From the NCBI GenBank assembly GCA_001972305.1, contig BDDD01000170.1:326044-390043 (forward strand): a stretch of 64,000 nucleotides of DNA. The letters run 5' to 3'. Origin of the DNA: Cephalotus follicularis (lineage: Eukaryota; Streptophyta; Magnoliopsida; Oxalidales; Cephalotaceae). Each line of letters starts with the position of its first letter. The first letter of the stretch is position 1. The notes beneath the pieces were generated by a model that was not told the DNA's origin, ran no database searches, and worked only from the letters and a program-made list of their open reading frames with translations. The position numbers were made by a program, and so were the translations under genes. Shown in pieces: positions 22,180 to 34,850 of the stretch.

Positions 22180-25100
22180 TTCTTAATTGCAAAAAATGTG
22201 GTCTTCGCTTCCAGAAGGGTAAATGACCTTCTTATGGGCCAATGTTGAAGTGTTTGACTGAATGATGGCCTAAATTGACTTTCTAGCAGGCCCAATCACT
22301 TATATGTGCCACGGTTTAAATGTTTGACTTAACGCAGGCACATATCACCTTCCTAAGTGCAAAACATAAGGACCGTGGCTCCCGAAAGGCCAAACGATCA
22401 TCATATGTGCCGATGGTGAAGTTTTTGAGGTATGAAATGGTCAAATTACCATCCCAAGTGCCAAACATAAGGCTCCTGGCTTATGGGAGGCCAAATACCC
22501 TTCTTATGTGCCTTGGTAAAGAGTTTGGCCTAAACAATGCTTGAATTGCCTTCTTAATTACCAAAAATGAGGCCTTGGCTTTCACAAGGTTAAATGGCCT
22601 TCCTATGTGCCAATGGTGAAGTGTTTGACTAAATGAAAGCTTAAACTGACTTTCTAGATGCCAAATCACTTATATGTGCCACGGTTTAAGTGTTTGACTT
22701 AACGAAGGCACATATTAACTTGCTAAGTGCAAAACATACGGACCTTGGCTCCTGGAAGGCCAATTGACTTCCATATGTGCCAAGAGTGAAGTGTTTGAGT
22801 TAAGAAATGGTCAAATTGCCATCCTAGGTGCCAAAATTAGGCTTTTGGCTTCCAGGAGGCAAAATGCCCTTCTTATGTGCCTTGGTAAGGACTTTGACTT
22901 AAGAAATGCTTAAATTGCCTTGCTAATTGTCAAAAAAGAGGTCATGGCTTCCAGAAGGCTAAATGACCTTCTTATGTGCCAATTGTGAAGTGTTTGACTG
23001 AATGAAGTCTAAAGTTTACTTTTTAGACACCAAACATGTGTCCTTTGGTCTCTAGGAAACGAAATCACTTATATGTGCCACGGTTTAAGTGTTTGACTTA
23101 ACGCAGGCACATATTACCTTCCTAAGTGCAAAACATAAGGACATTGGCTCCTGGAAATGACCTTCATATATGCCAAGGGTGAAGTGTTTGAGTTAAGAAA
23201 CGGTCAAATTTCCATCCTATGTCCGAAACATGAGGCTCTTGGATTTTGGGAGGCCAAATGCCCTTTTTATGTGCCTTGGTAAAGAGTTTGACTTAAGAAA
23301 TGCTTAAATTGCCTAGCTAGGTGCCAAAAATGAGGTCATGGCTTCCAGAAGTCTGAATGACCTTCGTATGTGCCATGGGTGAAGTGTTTCACTGAATTAC
23401 GGCTTAAATTGACTTTCTAGACACCAAAGATGACTCCTTTTGTCTTTAGCAGGGCATAGCACTTATATATGCCACGGTTTAAGTGTTTTACTTAACGAAG
23501 GCACAAATTTCCATCACAAGTGGAAAATATAAAGCCCTTGACTCTAGGAAGGCCAAATGACTTTCATATGTGCCAAGGGTGAACTGTTTCAGTTACGGAG
23601 GCCAAATGCCCTTCTTATGTGCCTTGGTAAAGAGTTTGACTTAAGAAATGGTTAAATTTCCTTCCTGAGTGCCAAAAATGAGGATATGGCTTTCAGAAGG
23701 GTAAATGACCTTCTTGTGTGCCAAGGGTGAAGTGTTTGACAGAATGAGGGCTTAAATTGAATTTCTAAACACCAAACATGAGTCCTTTGGCCTCTAGTTT
23801 GCGAAATCACTAAATGTGCCACGGTTTAAGTGCTTGACTTAACGAAGGAACATTTTACCTTTTTAGGTGCAAAACATAAGGACATTGGCTACTGGAAGGC
23901 CAAATAACCTTCATATGTGCCAAGGGTAAAGTGTCTGAGTTAAGGAATGATCAAATTGCCATCGTAACAACCAAACATGAGACTCTTGGATTCCAGGAGG
24001 TCAAATACCCTTCTCATGTGCCTTGGTAAAAAGTTTGACTGAAGAAATGCTTGAATTGCCTTCCTAAGTGCCAAAAATGAGGCTCTTCTGTACCAAGGGT
24101 GAAGTGTTTGACTGAATGAAGGCTTAAATTGACTTTCTAGACACCAAAGATTAGTCCTTTAGTCTCTACCAGGCCAAACCACTTATATGTGCCACGGTTT
24201 AAGTGTTTTACTTAACGAAGGCACATAATTCCTTCCTAAGTGTAAAACATAGGGACCTTGGCTCCTAGAAGACCAAATGACTATCATATGTGCCAAAGGT
24301 GAAGTGTTTGAGCTAAGGAATTGTCAAATTACCATCGTAAGTGTCAAAGATGAGGCTCTTGGCTTCTGGGAGGCCAAATGCCCTTCATATGTGCCTTGGT
24401 AAAGAGTTTGACTGAAGAAATTCCTAAATTGCCTTCCTAAGTGCCAAAAATGATGTCTTGGCTTCAAGCAGGCTAAATGACCTTCTTATGTGCTAGTAAT
24501 GATGTATTTGACAAATGAAGGCTTAAATTGACTTTCTAGACACCAACGATGAGCCCTTTGCTCTCTAGCAGGCCAAATCAGTTATAAGTGCCACGGTTTT
24601 AGTGTTTGTCTTAACACGGGGACATATTACCATCCTAAGTGCAAAACATAAGGACTTTGGCTCCTGGAAGGCAAATGACCTTCATATGTGCCAAGGGTGA
24701 AGTTTTTGAGTTAGGGAATGCTCGAATTTCCATCCTAAGTGCCAAACATGAGGCTCTTGGCTTATGGGAGGCCAAATGTTGTTCTTATGTGCCTCGGTAA
24801 AGAGTTTGACTTAAGCAATTCTTAAAAATCCTTTCTAGGTGCAAAAAATGAGGCCATGGTTTCCAGAAGGCTAAATGACCTTCTTATGTGCCGAGGGTGA
24901 AGTGTTTGATTGAATGAAGGCTTAAATTGACTTTCTAGACACCAAAGATGACTCCTTTACTCTCTAGCAGGCCTGATAACTTATATCTATCATGCATTAA
25001 GTATATGACTTTACGAAGGACACATTTCCTTCCTAAGAGAAAAACATAAGCACCTCGGCTCCTAGAAGGCCAAATGACTTCCATATGTGCCAACGGTGAA

Positions 25101-28069
25101 GTGTTTGAGTTAAGGAATTGTGAAATTGCCATCCTAAGTGCCAAACATGAGGCTCTTGGCTTCTGGGAGACCAAATTCCCTTCTTATGTGTCTTGGCAAA
25201 GAGTTTGACTGAAGAAATGCATAAATTACAAGCCTAAGTGCCAAAAGTGAGGCCATGGCTTCCAGAAGGCTAAATGACCTTCTTATGTGCCAAGGGTGAA
25301 GTGTGTGACTGAATGAAGGCTTAAATCTACATTCTAGACACCAAAGATTAGTCCTTTAGTCTCTAGTAGGCCAAATCACTTATATGTGCCACGGTTTAAG
25401 TGTTTGACTTAACGCAGCATATAATACCTTCCTTAGTGCAATACATAAGAACCTTGGCTCCTTGAAGGACAAATGACCTTCATATGTGCCAAGGGTGAAG
25501 TGTTTGAGTTAAGAAATTGTCAAATTGCTATCCTAAGTGCCAAACATTAGCTTCTTGGCTTTTGGGAAGACAAATGCCCTATTTAGGTGCCTTGGTTAAG
25601 AGTTTGACTTAAAAAATGCTTAAATTGCCTTCCTAACAGCAAAAAATGAGGTCATGCCTTCAGGAGGGCTAAATGACCTACTTATGTGCAAATGGTGAAG
25701 TGTTTGACAGAATGAAGGCTGAAATTTACTTTCTAGACACCAAAGATGAGTCATTTGGTCTCTAGCAGGCCAACTCACATATATGCGCCATGGTTTAAGT
25801 TTTTAACTTAACGAACGTACATATTTCCTTCCTAAGGGCAAAAAATAAGGACCTTGGCTCCTTGAAGGCCAAATGCCTTCCATATCTGCCAAGGGTGAAG
25901 TGTTTGTGTTAAGGAATTGTCAAATTGCCATCGTAAGTGCTAAACATGAGGCTCTTGGCTTTTGAGAGGCCAAATGCCCTTCTTATGTGCCTTTGTAAAG
26001 AGTTTTACTGAGGAAATTCTTTAATTACTTTCCTGAGTGCCAAAAATGAGGCCACGGTATCCAGAAGGCTAAATGACCTTCTTATGTTCGAAGGGTGAAG
26101 TGTTTTGCTGAATGAAGGCACAAATTGACTTTGTACACACCAAAGGTGTGTCGTATGGTCTCTATCAGGCCAAATCCCTTATATGTGCCACGGTTAAAAG
26201 GTTTCACTTCATGAAGCCATATATTTCCTTCATAAGTGAAATCATAAGGTCATTGGCTTGTGGAAGGTCAATTGACTTTCATATGTGCCAAGGGTGAAGT
26301 GTTTGAGTTAAGGAATGGTCAAATTTCCATTCTAAGTGCTAAACACGAGGCTCATGGCCTCCGGTAGGCCAAATGCCTAGAAGACTAAATGTCCTTATTA
26401 TGTGCCAATGGTGAATTGTTTGACTGAATTAAGGCATAAATTGACTTTATAGACACTAAACATGAGTCCTTTGGCCTCTAGTCGGTGAAATCACTTATAT
26501 GTGCGAAGGATTATGTGTTTGACTTAACAAAGGCACATATTGCCTTCCTAGGTGCAAAGCATAAGGACCTTGGCTCCTGGAAGGCCAATGACATTCATAT
26601 GTACCAGGGGTGAAGTGTTTGAGTTAGCGAATGGTCAAATTACTATCCTTAGTGCCAAACATGAAGCTCTTGGCTTCTGGGAGGTCAAATGCCCTTCTTA
26701 TGTGCCTCGGTAAAGAGCTTAACCTAATAATTGCTTAAATTGCCCTCCTAAGTGCCAAAAATGAGGCCATGGCTTACAGAAGCCTAAATGACATTCTTAT
26801 GTGGCAAGGGTGAACTGTTTGATTGAATGAAGGCTTAAATTGACACTCTAGACACAAAAGATGAGTCCTATGGTCTGTAGAAGGCCAAATCACTTATATG
26901 TGCCACGGTTTAAGTGTTTGACATAATGAAGACACGTATTTCCTTCCTATGAGCAAAACATAAGGACCTTGGCCCAGGGAAGGCCAAATGACTTTCATAT
27001 GTGCCAAGGGTGAAGCGTTTAAGTTAACCAATGGTCAAATTTTCATCCAAAGTGCCATACATGAGGCTCTTGACTTTCGGGAGGTCAAATGCCCTTCTTA
27101 TATTCCATGGTAATGAGTTTGACTTAAGAAATGCTTAAATTTCCTTCCTAAGTTCTAAAAATGAGGTCATGGCTTCCAGAAGGCTAATTGACCTTCATAT
27201 TTTCCAATGGTGAAGTGTTTGGCTGAAATAAAGCTTAATTTGACTTGCTAGACACCAAAGATGAGTTCTTCGGTCTCTAGCCGGCCGAATCACTTATATT
27301 GGCCACGGTTTAAGTGTTTGACTTAACGGTGTCACATATTTCCTTACTAAGTGCAAAACATAAGGACCTTGGCTCTTGGAAGTCCACTTGACATTCATAT
27401 GTGCCAAGAGTGAAGTGCTTGTGTTAAGGAATGGTCAAATTGCCATCCTAAGTGCCAAACATTAGGCTATTGGCTTCCGGTAGGCCAAATGCCCTTCTTT
27501 TGTGCCTTGGTAAAGAGTTTGACGAACGAAATGTTTAAATTACATTCCTAATTGCATAAAATATCGTCTTGGCTTCCAGAAGGCTAAATGACCTTCTTAT
27601 GTGCCAATGGTGAATTGTTTGACTGAATAAAGGCCTAAATTGACTTTCTAGATACCAAACATGAGTCATTTGGCCTCTAGCTAGCCTAGTCACTTTTATG
27701 TGTCACGGTTTAAATGTTTGACTTAACGCAGGCACATATTACCATCCCAAGTAGAAAACATAAGGACCGTGGCTCCTGGAAGGCCAAATGACCATCATAT
27801 GTGCCAATGGTGAAGTATTTTCAGGTATGAAATGGTCAAATTTCCATCCTAAGTGCCAAACATAAGGCTCTTGGCTTCTGGGAGGCCAAATTCCCTTCTT
27901 ATGTGCCTTGGTAAAGAGTTTGGCTTAAAAAAATGCTTGAATTGCCTTCTTAATTACCAAAAATGAGGCCATGGCTTTCAGAAGGCTAAATAACCTTCCT
28001 ATGTGCCAATGGTGAAGTGTTTGACTGAATGAAGGCTTAAATTCACTTTCTAGATGCCAAACATAAGTA
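22180..28069. repeat. Satellite array, segment 3
   Basis: Same satellite, resuming at the end of a C monomer just after the chromovirus remnant. Variant units match those of segment 2 in order: the TTTAAATGTTTGACTTAACG variant near 22314, the B-to-C junction near 23596, the TTTACTCTCTAGCAGGCC variant near 24956, the GCAATACATAAGAACC variant near 25437 and the fused C/D monomer near 26361-26390. It ends in a monomer A where the LINE begins; the exact junction is uncertain by about 10 bp. Confidence 0.95.
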
Positions 28070-28538
28070 CCCCTGGAGGCCACTCTCACGTTCGCTTTGC
28101 AAGGTATTTGATCACGCCAACAAAAATTGCCCTAAAGCTGTAAGATGAGAATGGATGCCTAAACCAGAAGTTCTAGCACAACGAAAACCAAATGATGCAG
28201 AGGGATCGATCACAGCGAAGAGAAAAGGTAATCGAGATGAATCGACACGTGAGACCACTTCACAGGAGGAGTTAACCCCTGAGTTACGAGACAGTGTTAA
28301 GGGACTTGAAGGACAAGCTCCTACAACACCTATCACAGCCCAAGTTCGATCCTCAACCTCCCAGTATAAGGGTGCTTTTGGTCCTGCTAGAGAGGAGGAT
28401 GAATGAAATAGGCCTACTACGATTAGAACAAATACAACTAGGGCTCTTCTTGTTGGAAGTTCAAGTGGGCGCAAGAAGAAGAAGAAGAAGAAAGGCCATG
28501 GGGGCCTTGGGGCAGCTGGTTTGCATTCTTCAAAATGA
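28070..28538 (+). pseudogene. LINE ORF1, C-terminal fragment
   Basis: One frame reads [20 protein letters not shown], a plant LINE ORF1 zinc-knuckle region (CX2CX4HX4C type, with the first cysteine replaced by arginine here). A hydrophilic tail follows (MPKPEVLAQRKPNDAEGSIT), ending in a glycine/lysine-rich stretch with a run of seven lysines. The frame holds two in-frame stops (about 28146 and 28404). ORF1 proteins bind LINE RNA. The final TGA at 28536 overlaps the ORF2 ATG at 28535 as ATGA, so the two ORFs meet with a 4-base overlap. Confidence 0.75.
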
Positions 28539-29596
28539 TAAAAGCAGCCGCTTGGAACGTGAGGGGCTTGAACGACCCCTCAAAACAATGTGAAGTGAGG
28601 CATTTCTTAAGCTCAATAACGTTTCCTTGATTGGAATTTTGGAATCTCGGGTTAGAGAGCCTATCTTGGCTAGTGTAGTTAGAGGTATTAATAAATCTTG
28701 GAAGGTTACTTCCAATCACTGTGTTTCTGTACTGGGAAGAGTTGTGGTGCTTTGGGACCCTTCTCTTCTTGATTTTGTACCCTCCCTTGTAACTGAGCAG
28801 GCTATCCATGGACATGCTACCTTTGCTAATGTTTGTATATCTATATCCTTCGTGTATGGCATGTGCGATAGGAATGAAAGACAGTCTCTTTGGGGTGACT
28901 TAATATACTATTCCAATCGGTTTAAGAATGAATCTTGGGTAGTTGTGGGAGATTTTAATGTTACTAAGTGCGGGTCAGAGCACACTTCCAATGGTAACAT
29001 GACGAAAGCTATGGCATATTTTAACAAGACCATAGTAAGTGCCAAATTGGAAGATTTGAGGAGCACTAGGTTTCATTATACATGGAGCAACAGGAGAATA
29101 GGCAATGGGGTGATTTCAAAGAAACTGGATAGAGCTATGGGAAACTGGTTTTGGTTCAAGAATTAGGGCGACACTTATGCGCATTACCACCCTTATGGTA
29201 TCTCCGATCACTACCCTATTTCGATTCAGTTGAAAAATGTACAATCTTTTAGTGGCAGGGCTTTCAAATTTCTTAACTTTTGGTCGAAGCATGAAAATTT
29301 TCTCCTTACTGTGAGACATGAATGGGGTAGGATCTATACTGGATCCCCCTTTTATTGTGATCCACAAGAAACTTAAACGTATAAAAGCCTGCTTGAAGGA
29401 ATTCTGCACAAGACCAGATACCAAAACTTCTGAGCTTAGAACCAGACTCCACCTGTTGCAACAGAACCTGACATGTGGGGTGGCAGACACGGGGTTGGAA
29501 GAACAAGAGAGACTGCTTAGACTAGACATAGCATGGGTAGCAAGAGAGGAAGAATCTTTCTACAGGTAAAAATCAAGAATCCAATGGTTGAAGGGG
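28535..29596 (+). pseudogene. LINE ORF2, AP-like endonuclease and linker
   Basis: Starts MIKAAAWNVRGLNDPSKQ, the classic plant LINE endonuclease start. It continues, after a frame change near 28600-28626, with IGILESRVREP, the catalytic WVVVGDFN block and the SDHYPI box near 29206. These are the hallmarks of the apurinic-like endonuclease that nicks target DNA for target-primed reverse transcription. An in-frame TAG at 29164 precedes the SDHYPI box. The linker (open frame 29318-29569, with LKEFCTRPDTKTSELRTRL) runs to SRIQWLKG, where the LARD-like element interrupts it. The same reading resumes as ESNSGFF at 38318. Confidence 0.88.
29592..29596. repeat. Target site duplication AGGGG (partner at 38313-38317)
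   Basis: The LINE sequence WLKG is duplicated for five bases on both sides of the LARD-like element. Confidence 0.95.
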
Positions 29597-31017
29597 TGTA
29601 ACGCCCCTAATTTTCATAAATAATTATTATGAAATTGGTGCATGTACGATCGTAAATAAAATGGATAAAGGCCCGCAGTAATAAAAAGGCATTACGCATG
29701 AAGCTGTAATTATGTTAGCCAAAACGACTAATAAAGCCTATTTTTAATGCGCGATAGTAAAGCCCAATGTTCGAAATATTATTCCGATTATTTTTGTGGT
29801 TGTTCGGATAATTTATGTCGCAATTCGCTAAAATATCGGGACCCAGACCTTAGTATTTTACCAGTAAATACTATAGGAAAGCCAAAAGAATAAAAGGAGA
29901 AAGGGAAAGACACAGGCGCATCACGCGCCCGTGCAAAAGAGAAGACAGTGGGCGCTTTGTGCGCCCGCACCGGGGAGAGAAAGCGAGAGAGAGTGGGAGA
30001 GAGCTCGGAGCAGAGGGAGAGAGAGAGGGTGCCGGAGACAGCCACCGGACCAGGAGACGACGACGGGCAACCCAGACCCTCAACCCGTCGGTAAGCTCTT
30101 CCCCCTTCTCCTATTTCCTCCTCTTTTTCTTCTCCTTTATCGTCACTATGCCCGCCATCTGCCGGCATTTCCCGGTGCCATTAGCGTCGCGGATGGAGGG
30201 GGTTTTCATCAAGAAGGCCCGCTCTATCCATTTTGACCACCGGCGAGGAGTGGTTCGGCCAGAATCGACCGAGATCTGTCAACTGAGTTGACTCACTACT
30301 GCCTGAGACCGCGCTTTTGGCGCCAAGTCTCGGTGAGTCACGGGCAGGGATGTGTATAACTGGTGAATGTGCGGCGTTTTTGGGTGGCGATCGGACCTGT
30401 TGAGGTCCGGCGAGTTGACTCAGTGAGTCACAACTTGCTGCCAGCTGGGGCGCGGTGTTCGGCGCTAATTCACGGCGAGTTTTGAGCGGTTCTATGTAGA
30501 CCGTTCGATGTGGAACCCATTTATGGGTGTTTCATAAGTTGGATGAGTTGGCAAGAATCTGGCCGGCGTTTCGGTGACGGCAATGTTTTGCGTGTCGAGC
30601 ATAACGGAAATGTGTTGTATGTGCAGTGTGTGAGTGGCAATTGGATTTAGCAGTGAAGAATTGAACAATTGGCGAGAACCGGGTTCGGTTAAACAGTTAC
30701 TGGGAAAGGGTCGGCAATTGAACCTGCGGCTCGACTGTGCTGCTGCTACTGCGATTCCTAACATGGAATCAGAGGTAGGGGAAGCCATGATTGTATTTTG
30801 TGTTCAGTAATTGGTGTTTGTTCAGGGATGTTTATGCATAGTTTGCATGGCCTGTTGAACTGTTTTTGGTCACTGAGATGATTCTACGTTGTACTGGATG
30901 TGTAATATGATATTGCATGTCGATTTTCTGGGCTTTATACATGTTGGATTGCATGTTATTATGGTGAAATTGTTACTGTTTGGTCACGTCTTGAGGAAGA
31001 AGACGACTACTGCTTGA

Positions 31018-31168
31018 AACCGTCGACGCCTTCCGTAAGTGTTGACGCTTTGTGCTGTCAACTGTGTTTTATATACTGAATACATTTTAAATGTCTACGC
31101 TTATGGGAGGATCCATCGATGCCTAGACACTGGAAGCGCTGACGCCTAAGGAATAAACGTCGACGCTT
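31018..31168. repeat. GTCGAC-type motif cluster, LARD 5' LTR
   Basis: Variants include CGTCGACGCC, GTGTTGACGC, CCATCGATGCC, GCGCTGACGCC and ACGTCGACGC, several decayed at CpG positions. The matching cluster in the other LTR is at about 36840-36995. Confidence 0.85.
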
Positions 31169-32045
31169 TAGAGTCCTGTTTGGACAGTTTTTACAATTTT
31201 GACACTCGACAACCCCGATTTCTCTTAGGATGCATTAGAACATTTGTATGCATTGCATATATACTGTTTACTGCATGTTTATTGACTGTTATAAATTGAT
31301 TATGATTTCTAAGTATTGTTATATTAGAAATGCACATATGAGTTGGAAACTACTATGTTTGAGTACGAAAATATAAAATGAGTACTGTTATTTTTTCAAA
31401 CATACTGGGAAAGCAATTTCCACTACTGAACGGTTTAAAGTATTTTCTATGTACTGAAAATGCATATTTCAAAGGTTTATGACCTTTCAAAATATTTTGA
31501 AATGAACTGCCTGTTGTCGATCTAAATGATCACTACTGTACTGTTTACTGTATTGATTCACTGTGTTGGTCTGTGAATTTACTGTGTTTGTGCTTGAGCC
31601 ACTACTTGCATGGCGGAGATTGCCAGTGCCTGCTAGTGGCAGGGTTGACCTAGGAGCCAGGAGTTGGCTGGGTAACTCACTGTGCTTTACTGTTGCCTCG
31701 CTTGGTTTCCTGGATAAAAGACCGAAGTGGGAGTGTAACGTGGGCCCAGGAGATGGCGATCTTACACATATTGCCTGTCTGTTGTGGTCCTTTTACGGAC
31801 TTACTGTACTGCCTGTTGGTCCTTTACGGACATTACTGTGCCTATTGATGTAGCCCTGGCCAGACTACTACTGTACTGTTATTGCATACATATATTTTTC
31901 ATATATATGTCCCTACTGTTATTTTACTGTACTGCTAATATATATATTTTTCATATATATATAAACTGGTATTTCCTGCACTGCGTCATTTACGTATGCA
32001 TTACATGACATGCATTTAATATTGATCCCAAACTGCTCTTATGAC

Positions 32046-32070
32046 TTAGCCAAGTGAGGATAAAGGCTAA
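32046..32070 (+). promoter_or_regulatory. TTAGCC...GGCTAA hairpin, LARD 5' LTR (copy at 37881-37905 in the 3' LTR)
   Basis: The stem TTAGCC/GGCTAA is kept while the loop changes between copies (AAGTGAGGATAAA here, GAGTGAGGACAAA in the 3' LTR). Confidence 0.7.
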
Positions 32071-32481
32071 CCCCCTAGTTTACAGATTGATGCAGTGGAC
32101 CGGTGTTGGACTAGCATGGACGAAGAGCAAGCCTTATTTTCGTTGTTGTGGGCTTTATGTTCTTCTGGGTTGTAATAAACTATTTTATTTTAAGGATACT
32201 GATGTACTATACTGATGGTTATCTATTGTACTTTACTTTAGGGTTAATGTACTGTGATCACGCTCCGTTTTGTGGGCTTTTAACAATGACAGATTTGTAT
32301 TGAGTATCGTGCAGCATGGGATGCATGTTACGAGTTTTTCAGCTTATGAGTCTTAATGCTTTCGCAATTGATATCATGATTGAAAAGTTTAAATTTTATG
32401 GTTTTTGCATAAGCTGAATGTTTATGTCAATTGCCTTTACCACTTCTATGTTTGTTTACCCGAAACTGGGGCGTGACAACA

Positions 32482-32497
32482 TGGTATCACAGCTTAT
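32482..32497 (+). other. LARD-like element primer binding site (Met-tRNA type)
   Basis: TGGTATCACAGCTTAT starts four bases after the 5' LTR and closely resembles the initiator Met-tRNA complement. Confidence 0.85.
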
Positions 32498-32592
32498 ATT
32501 CCTTTTATAAGCTATCACTGGGATACTATCCTCGGCAATTAACAGTTGTTTCCTCGAGATGACTAACGACATCTTTTGTTAAAGGAAACAAA

Positions 32593-32950
32593 ATGGACGG
32601 AAGGAGAAGACGAGGAAAGCCTTGAGCCGCTAATGTAAATGTTCCTGAGGAAGTAAATGACAGAACGGACCCTATGAGCCGTGTAGCGGATTACTTCCAG
32701 CAGCGGATGGCTGCGAATGCTGCAAACATGGAATACATGCGTCGATTGTACGCTCAAGCTCACCCACAGCACATGGCTCCTAGCCATGGTGCACGTGATG
32801 ATGGAAATCAGTTTGGAAGGAATCTTGACAGATTCATGAAGCGTAATCCTTCTAGTTTCAAGGGGGAACTTGATGCGACTATTGCTGAAAGATAGCTACA
32901 AGATCTGGAGAAGATCTTTACTATTACGGATTACATGGAATACCGAAAGA
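32593..32950 (+). pseudogene. LARD-like element gag-like region (fossil)
   Basis: A short coding remnant begins MDGRRRRGKP and includes the frame with MSRVADYFQQRMAANAANME, NLDRFMKRNPSSFKGELDA and, just beyond, LQDLEKIFTITDYMEYRK. This matches the start of Ty3/gypsy gag, where FxG and a W/LxxLEKIF segment open the particle-forming domain. No protease, RT or integrase follows. Part of a broken, probably never autonomous, element. Confidence 0.75.
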
Positions 32951-33329
32951 GGTCGATGCCTAAGGAGTGGTGTTGACGCCAATAGCCCTATTTTAGTGAA
33001 ACTGCCCAGTTTTTCGTGGAGTTCGATTCTGATTAAGGTCAGGCTAATGTTTAAGCCTCCAAAATAGTGCCTAAGGCTGCCAAACAGTCTAGTCTTTCCA
33101 GGAAGTCTGACCTCAAGAAGGCGGACCTCTTGAAATCCTACGGGTTACATCGAATGAAGTGGCAGTGAGGACTTTGAAGTCCGAAATGGTCAAGTGACCA
33201 ACCGAATAAGTCGTAGTGGCTAAGTGGTCGATCGAATGGGTCGAAAGGCATAAGTGTTGTCAGAAAAGTGTCCGTCCGAATAGTGGTTAATCAAGATAGA
33301 ATATGAATGGTTATTACAAATGGCTAGTG

Positions 33330-33660
33330 TATCATCGTGGATCGTATCGTTATCGATCGCATCATATCGTAATGGGCCGTTATTGAACGGATAGAGATCG
33401 TTTGAACCGTTGTTGAGTGGTTAGCGATCGTATGGGCCGTTACTGAACGGATTGTGATCGTTAGAACCGTTGTTGAGCGGTTAGCGATCATATGGGCCGT
33501 TATTGAATGGATAGTGATCGTATGAACTATTATTGAGCGGTTAGTGGCCGTATGAACTATTATCGGGCGGTTAATGATCGAATGTATCATCATTGAATGG
33601 TTAGTGATCGAATGGGTCGTTATTGATCAGATAGTGGTCGAATGGACTGTTCTCGAATGA
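33330..33660. repeat. 30-bp minisatellite inside the LARD-like element
   Basis: About eleven 30-bp units, alternating into a 60-bp period, with a consensus near GATCGTATGGGCCGTTATTG followed by AACGGATAGT. Period and phase hold across several consecutive 60-base rows. Units vary by substitution, hardly by length. It lies where gag-pol would be in an autonomous element. Confidence 0.92.
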
Positions 33661-34254
33661 ATGGGCATTGCATGTATGCTCGGAATAGATTGTGAATGAA
33701 CTGATAGGGCGGCCAACTACTTATATATGCTCGTATGGGACAGTTTATGCATTTAGTCAACCCCTGAATGGCAACTACCTATGTTGCTACCCTTTAGATT
33801 CCTGGTAGAGTGTAAACGAATATGAATTGTAAATTGGTATGGCCGTAAACGGCTATGGACCGTAAACGGATATGAAATAGGATGGATATAGCACAGCCAT
33901 GGATTGATACGGGACGAAAGGCCCTGGATGATGCTATATGGTAGAGTTACTGATGATGTATTGTGTTATGACTTATATAGATGTGAAATGACATTGATCA
34001 CCTTGCTTATGGTATGTACGCATCTCACATGATTGATATTATATATATATGCTACACCTCTGCACTCATTTATTACTTATGTGTATTGTACATAGCCATT
34101 GGCTGCTGACCTGTTTCATTGAGATGAAGTGGGCCAGGTTCAGGTTCAGATGACAGTTACAGTGATTAGTCAGGACAAGCGCAGGGTAAGAATTTCATTT
34201 CTCTTGCCTATCCTGTATTATATGAATAAGGTAAGGGAACTGATGTTTTGAGGC

Positions 34255-34850
34255 TTGTTATTGTACATTGTATGACCTGCCGACTTATGGCAGTGCTGGA
34301 AAATAAATGTGTGTTGATGTATTGGACCTGCCGACATGTGGCAGTGCATCATTTGATCGGTGTATGACATTATTGGATATGATCAGACCCATAATTTGAG
34401 GTTTTGACATGATTATCCTTTGCATGTGTATGATATTATTGGATATGATCAAACCCATCATTGAGGGTATTGAAAGGATTGTCCTTTGCTTGCAAATGAT
34501 ATATTTGGATTCAGTTGAGATGTAGTCTGGTATGGGCAGAGCCCCCAGCATATAGATTGTGATGAGATGAGGGTTGATCCCCAAACATATAAACTGTGGT
34601 TTATCAGGTGGCATGGAGTCCGATAAACGAATACCTCATGCCGAAATTTCCATAAATCCTAAGAGTGATTTTAATGGATTCGTCACTGAGGTTCTAGAAT
34701 GATGATTCAGATCTAAATTGTGGTTTATTAAGGGTTGAGCCCATTTATGACTGTTGGTTCCTCCTTCGGGAGTGCAGATATAAATTGTGTTTTCTTTACA
34801 GGGGGCATAGTCCGATAAACGAATACTTCATGCCCGATTTTTGGCAGATT
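34255..34850. repeat. Short internal duplications in the LARD-like element
   Basis: Three kinds of direct repeat are seen: GACCTGCCGAC...TGGCAGTGC at about 34275 and 34325; a 72-bp unit with TATTGGATATGATCA at about 34371 and 34438; and GGCAT...AGTCCGATAAACGAATAC at about 34612 and 34804. No coding frame spans them. Confidence 0.8.

Larger units (their letters stand above)
29597..32478 (+). repeat. LARD-like element 5' LTR (2882 bp)
   Basis: Bounded by TGTAACGCCCC and GGGCGTGACA. It holds in order: a GA-rich, GC-rich island (about 29900-30250), a GTCGAC-type cluster (31018-31168), an AT-rich near-duplication (about 31880-31970), the TTAGCC...GGCTAA hairpin (32046-32070) and a TTTCGCAATTGATAT box (about 32361). 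Open frames in it are found on both strands and are compositional. Confidence 0.92.

Noticed and set aside
28050-28080. A target duplication for the LINE
   Set aside because: The left flank is early monomer A and the right flank late monomer B. No direct repeat of useful length could be seen, and the repetitive target makes short matches meaningless.
29788-30291. Overlapping open frames on both strands in the LARD LTRs (also 35602-36048)
   Set aside because: They lie in a GC-rich, low-complexity island, occur on both strands at once, differ between the two LTR copies and have no recognisable domain.
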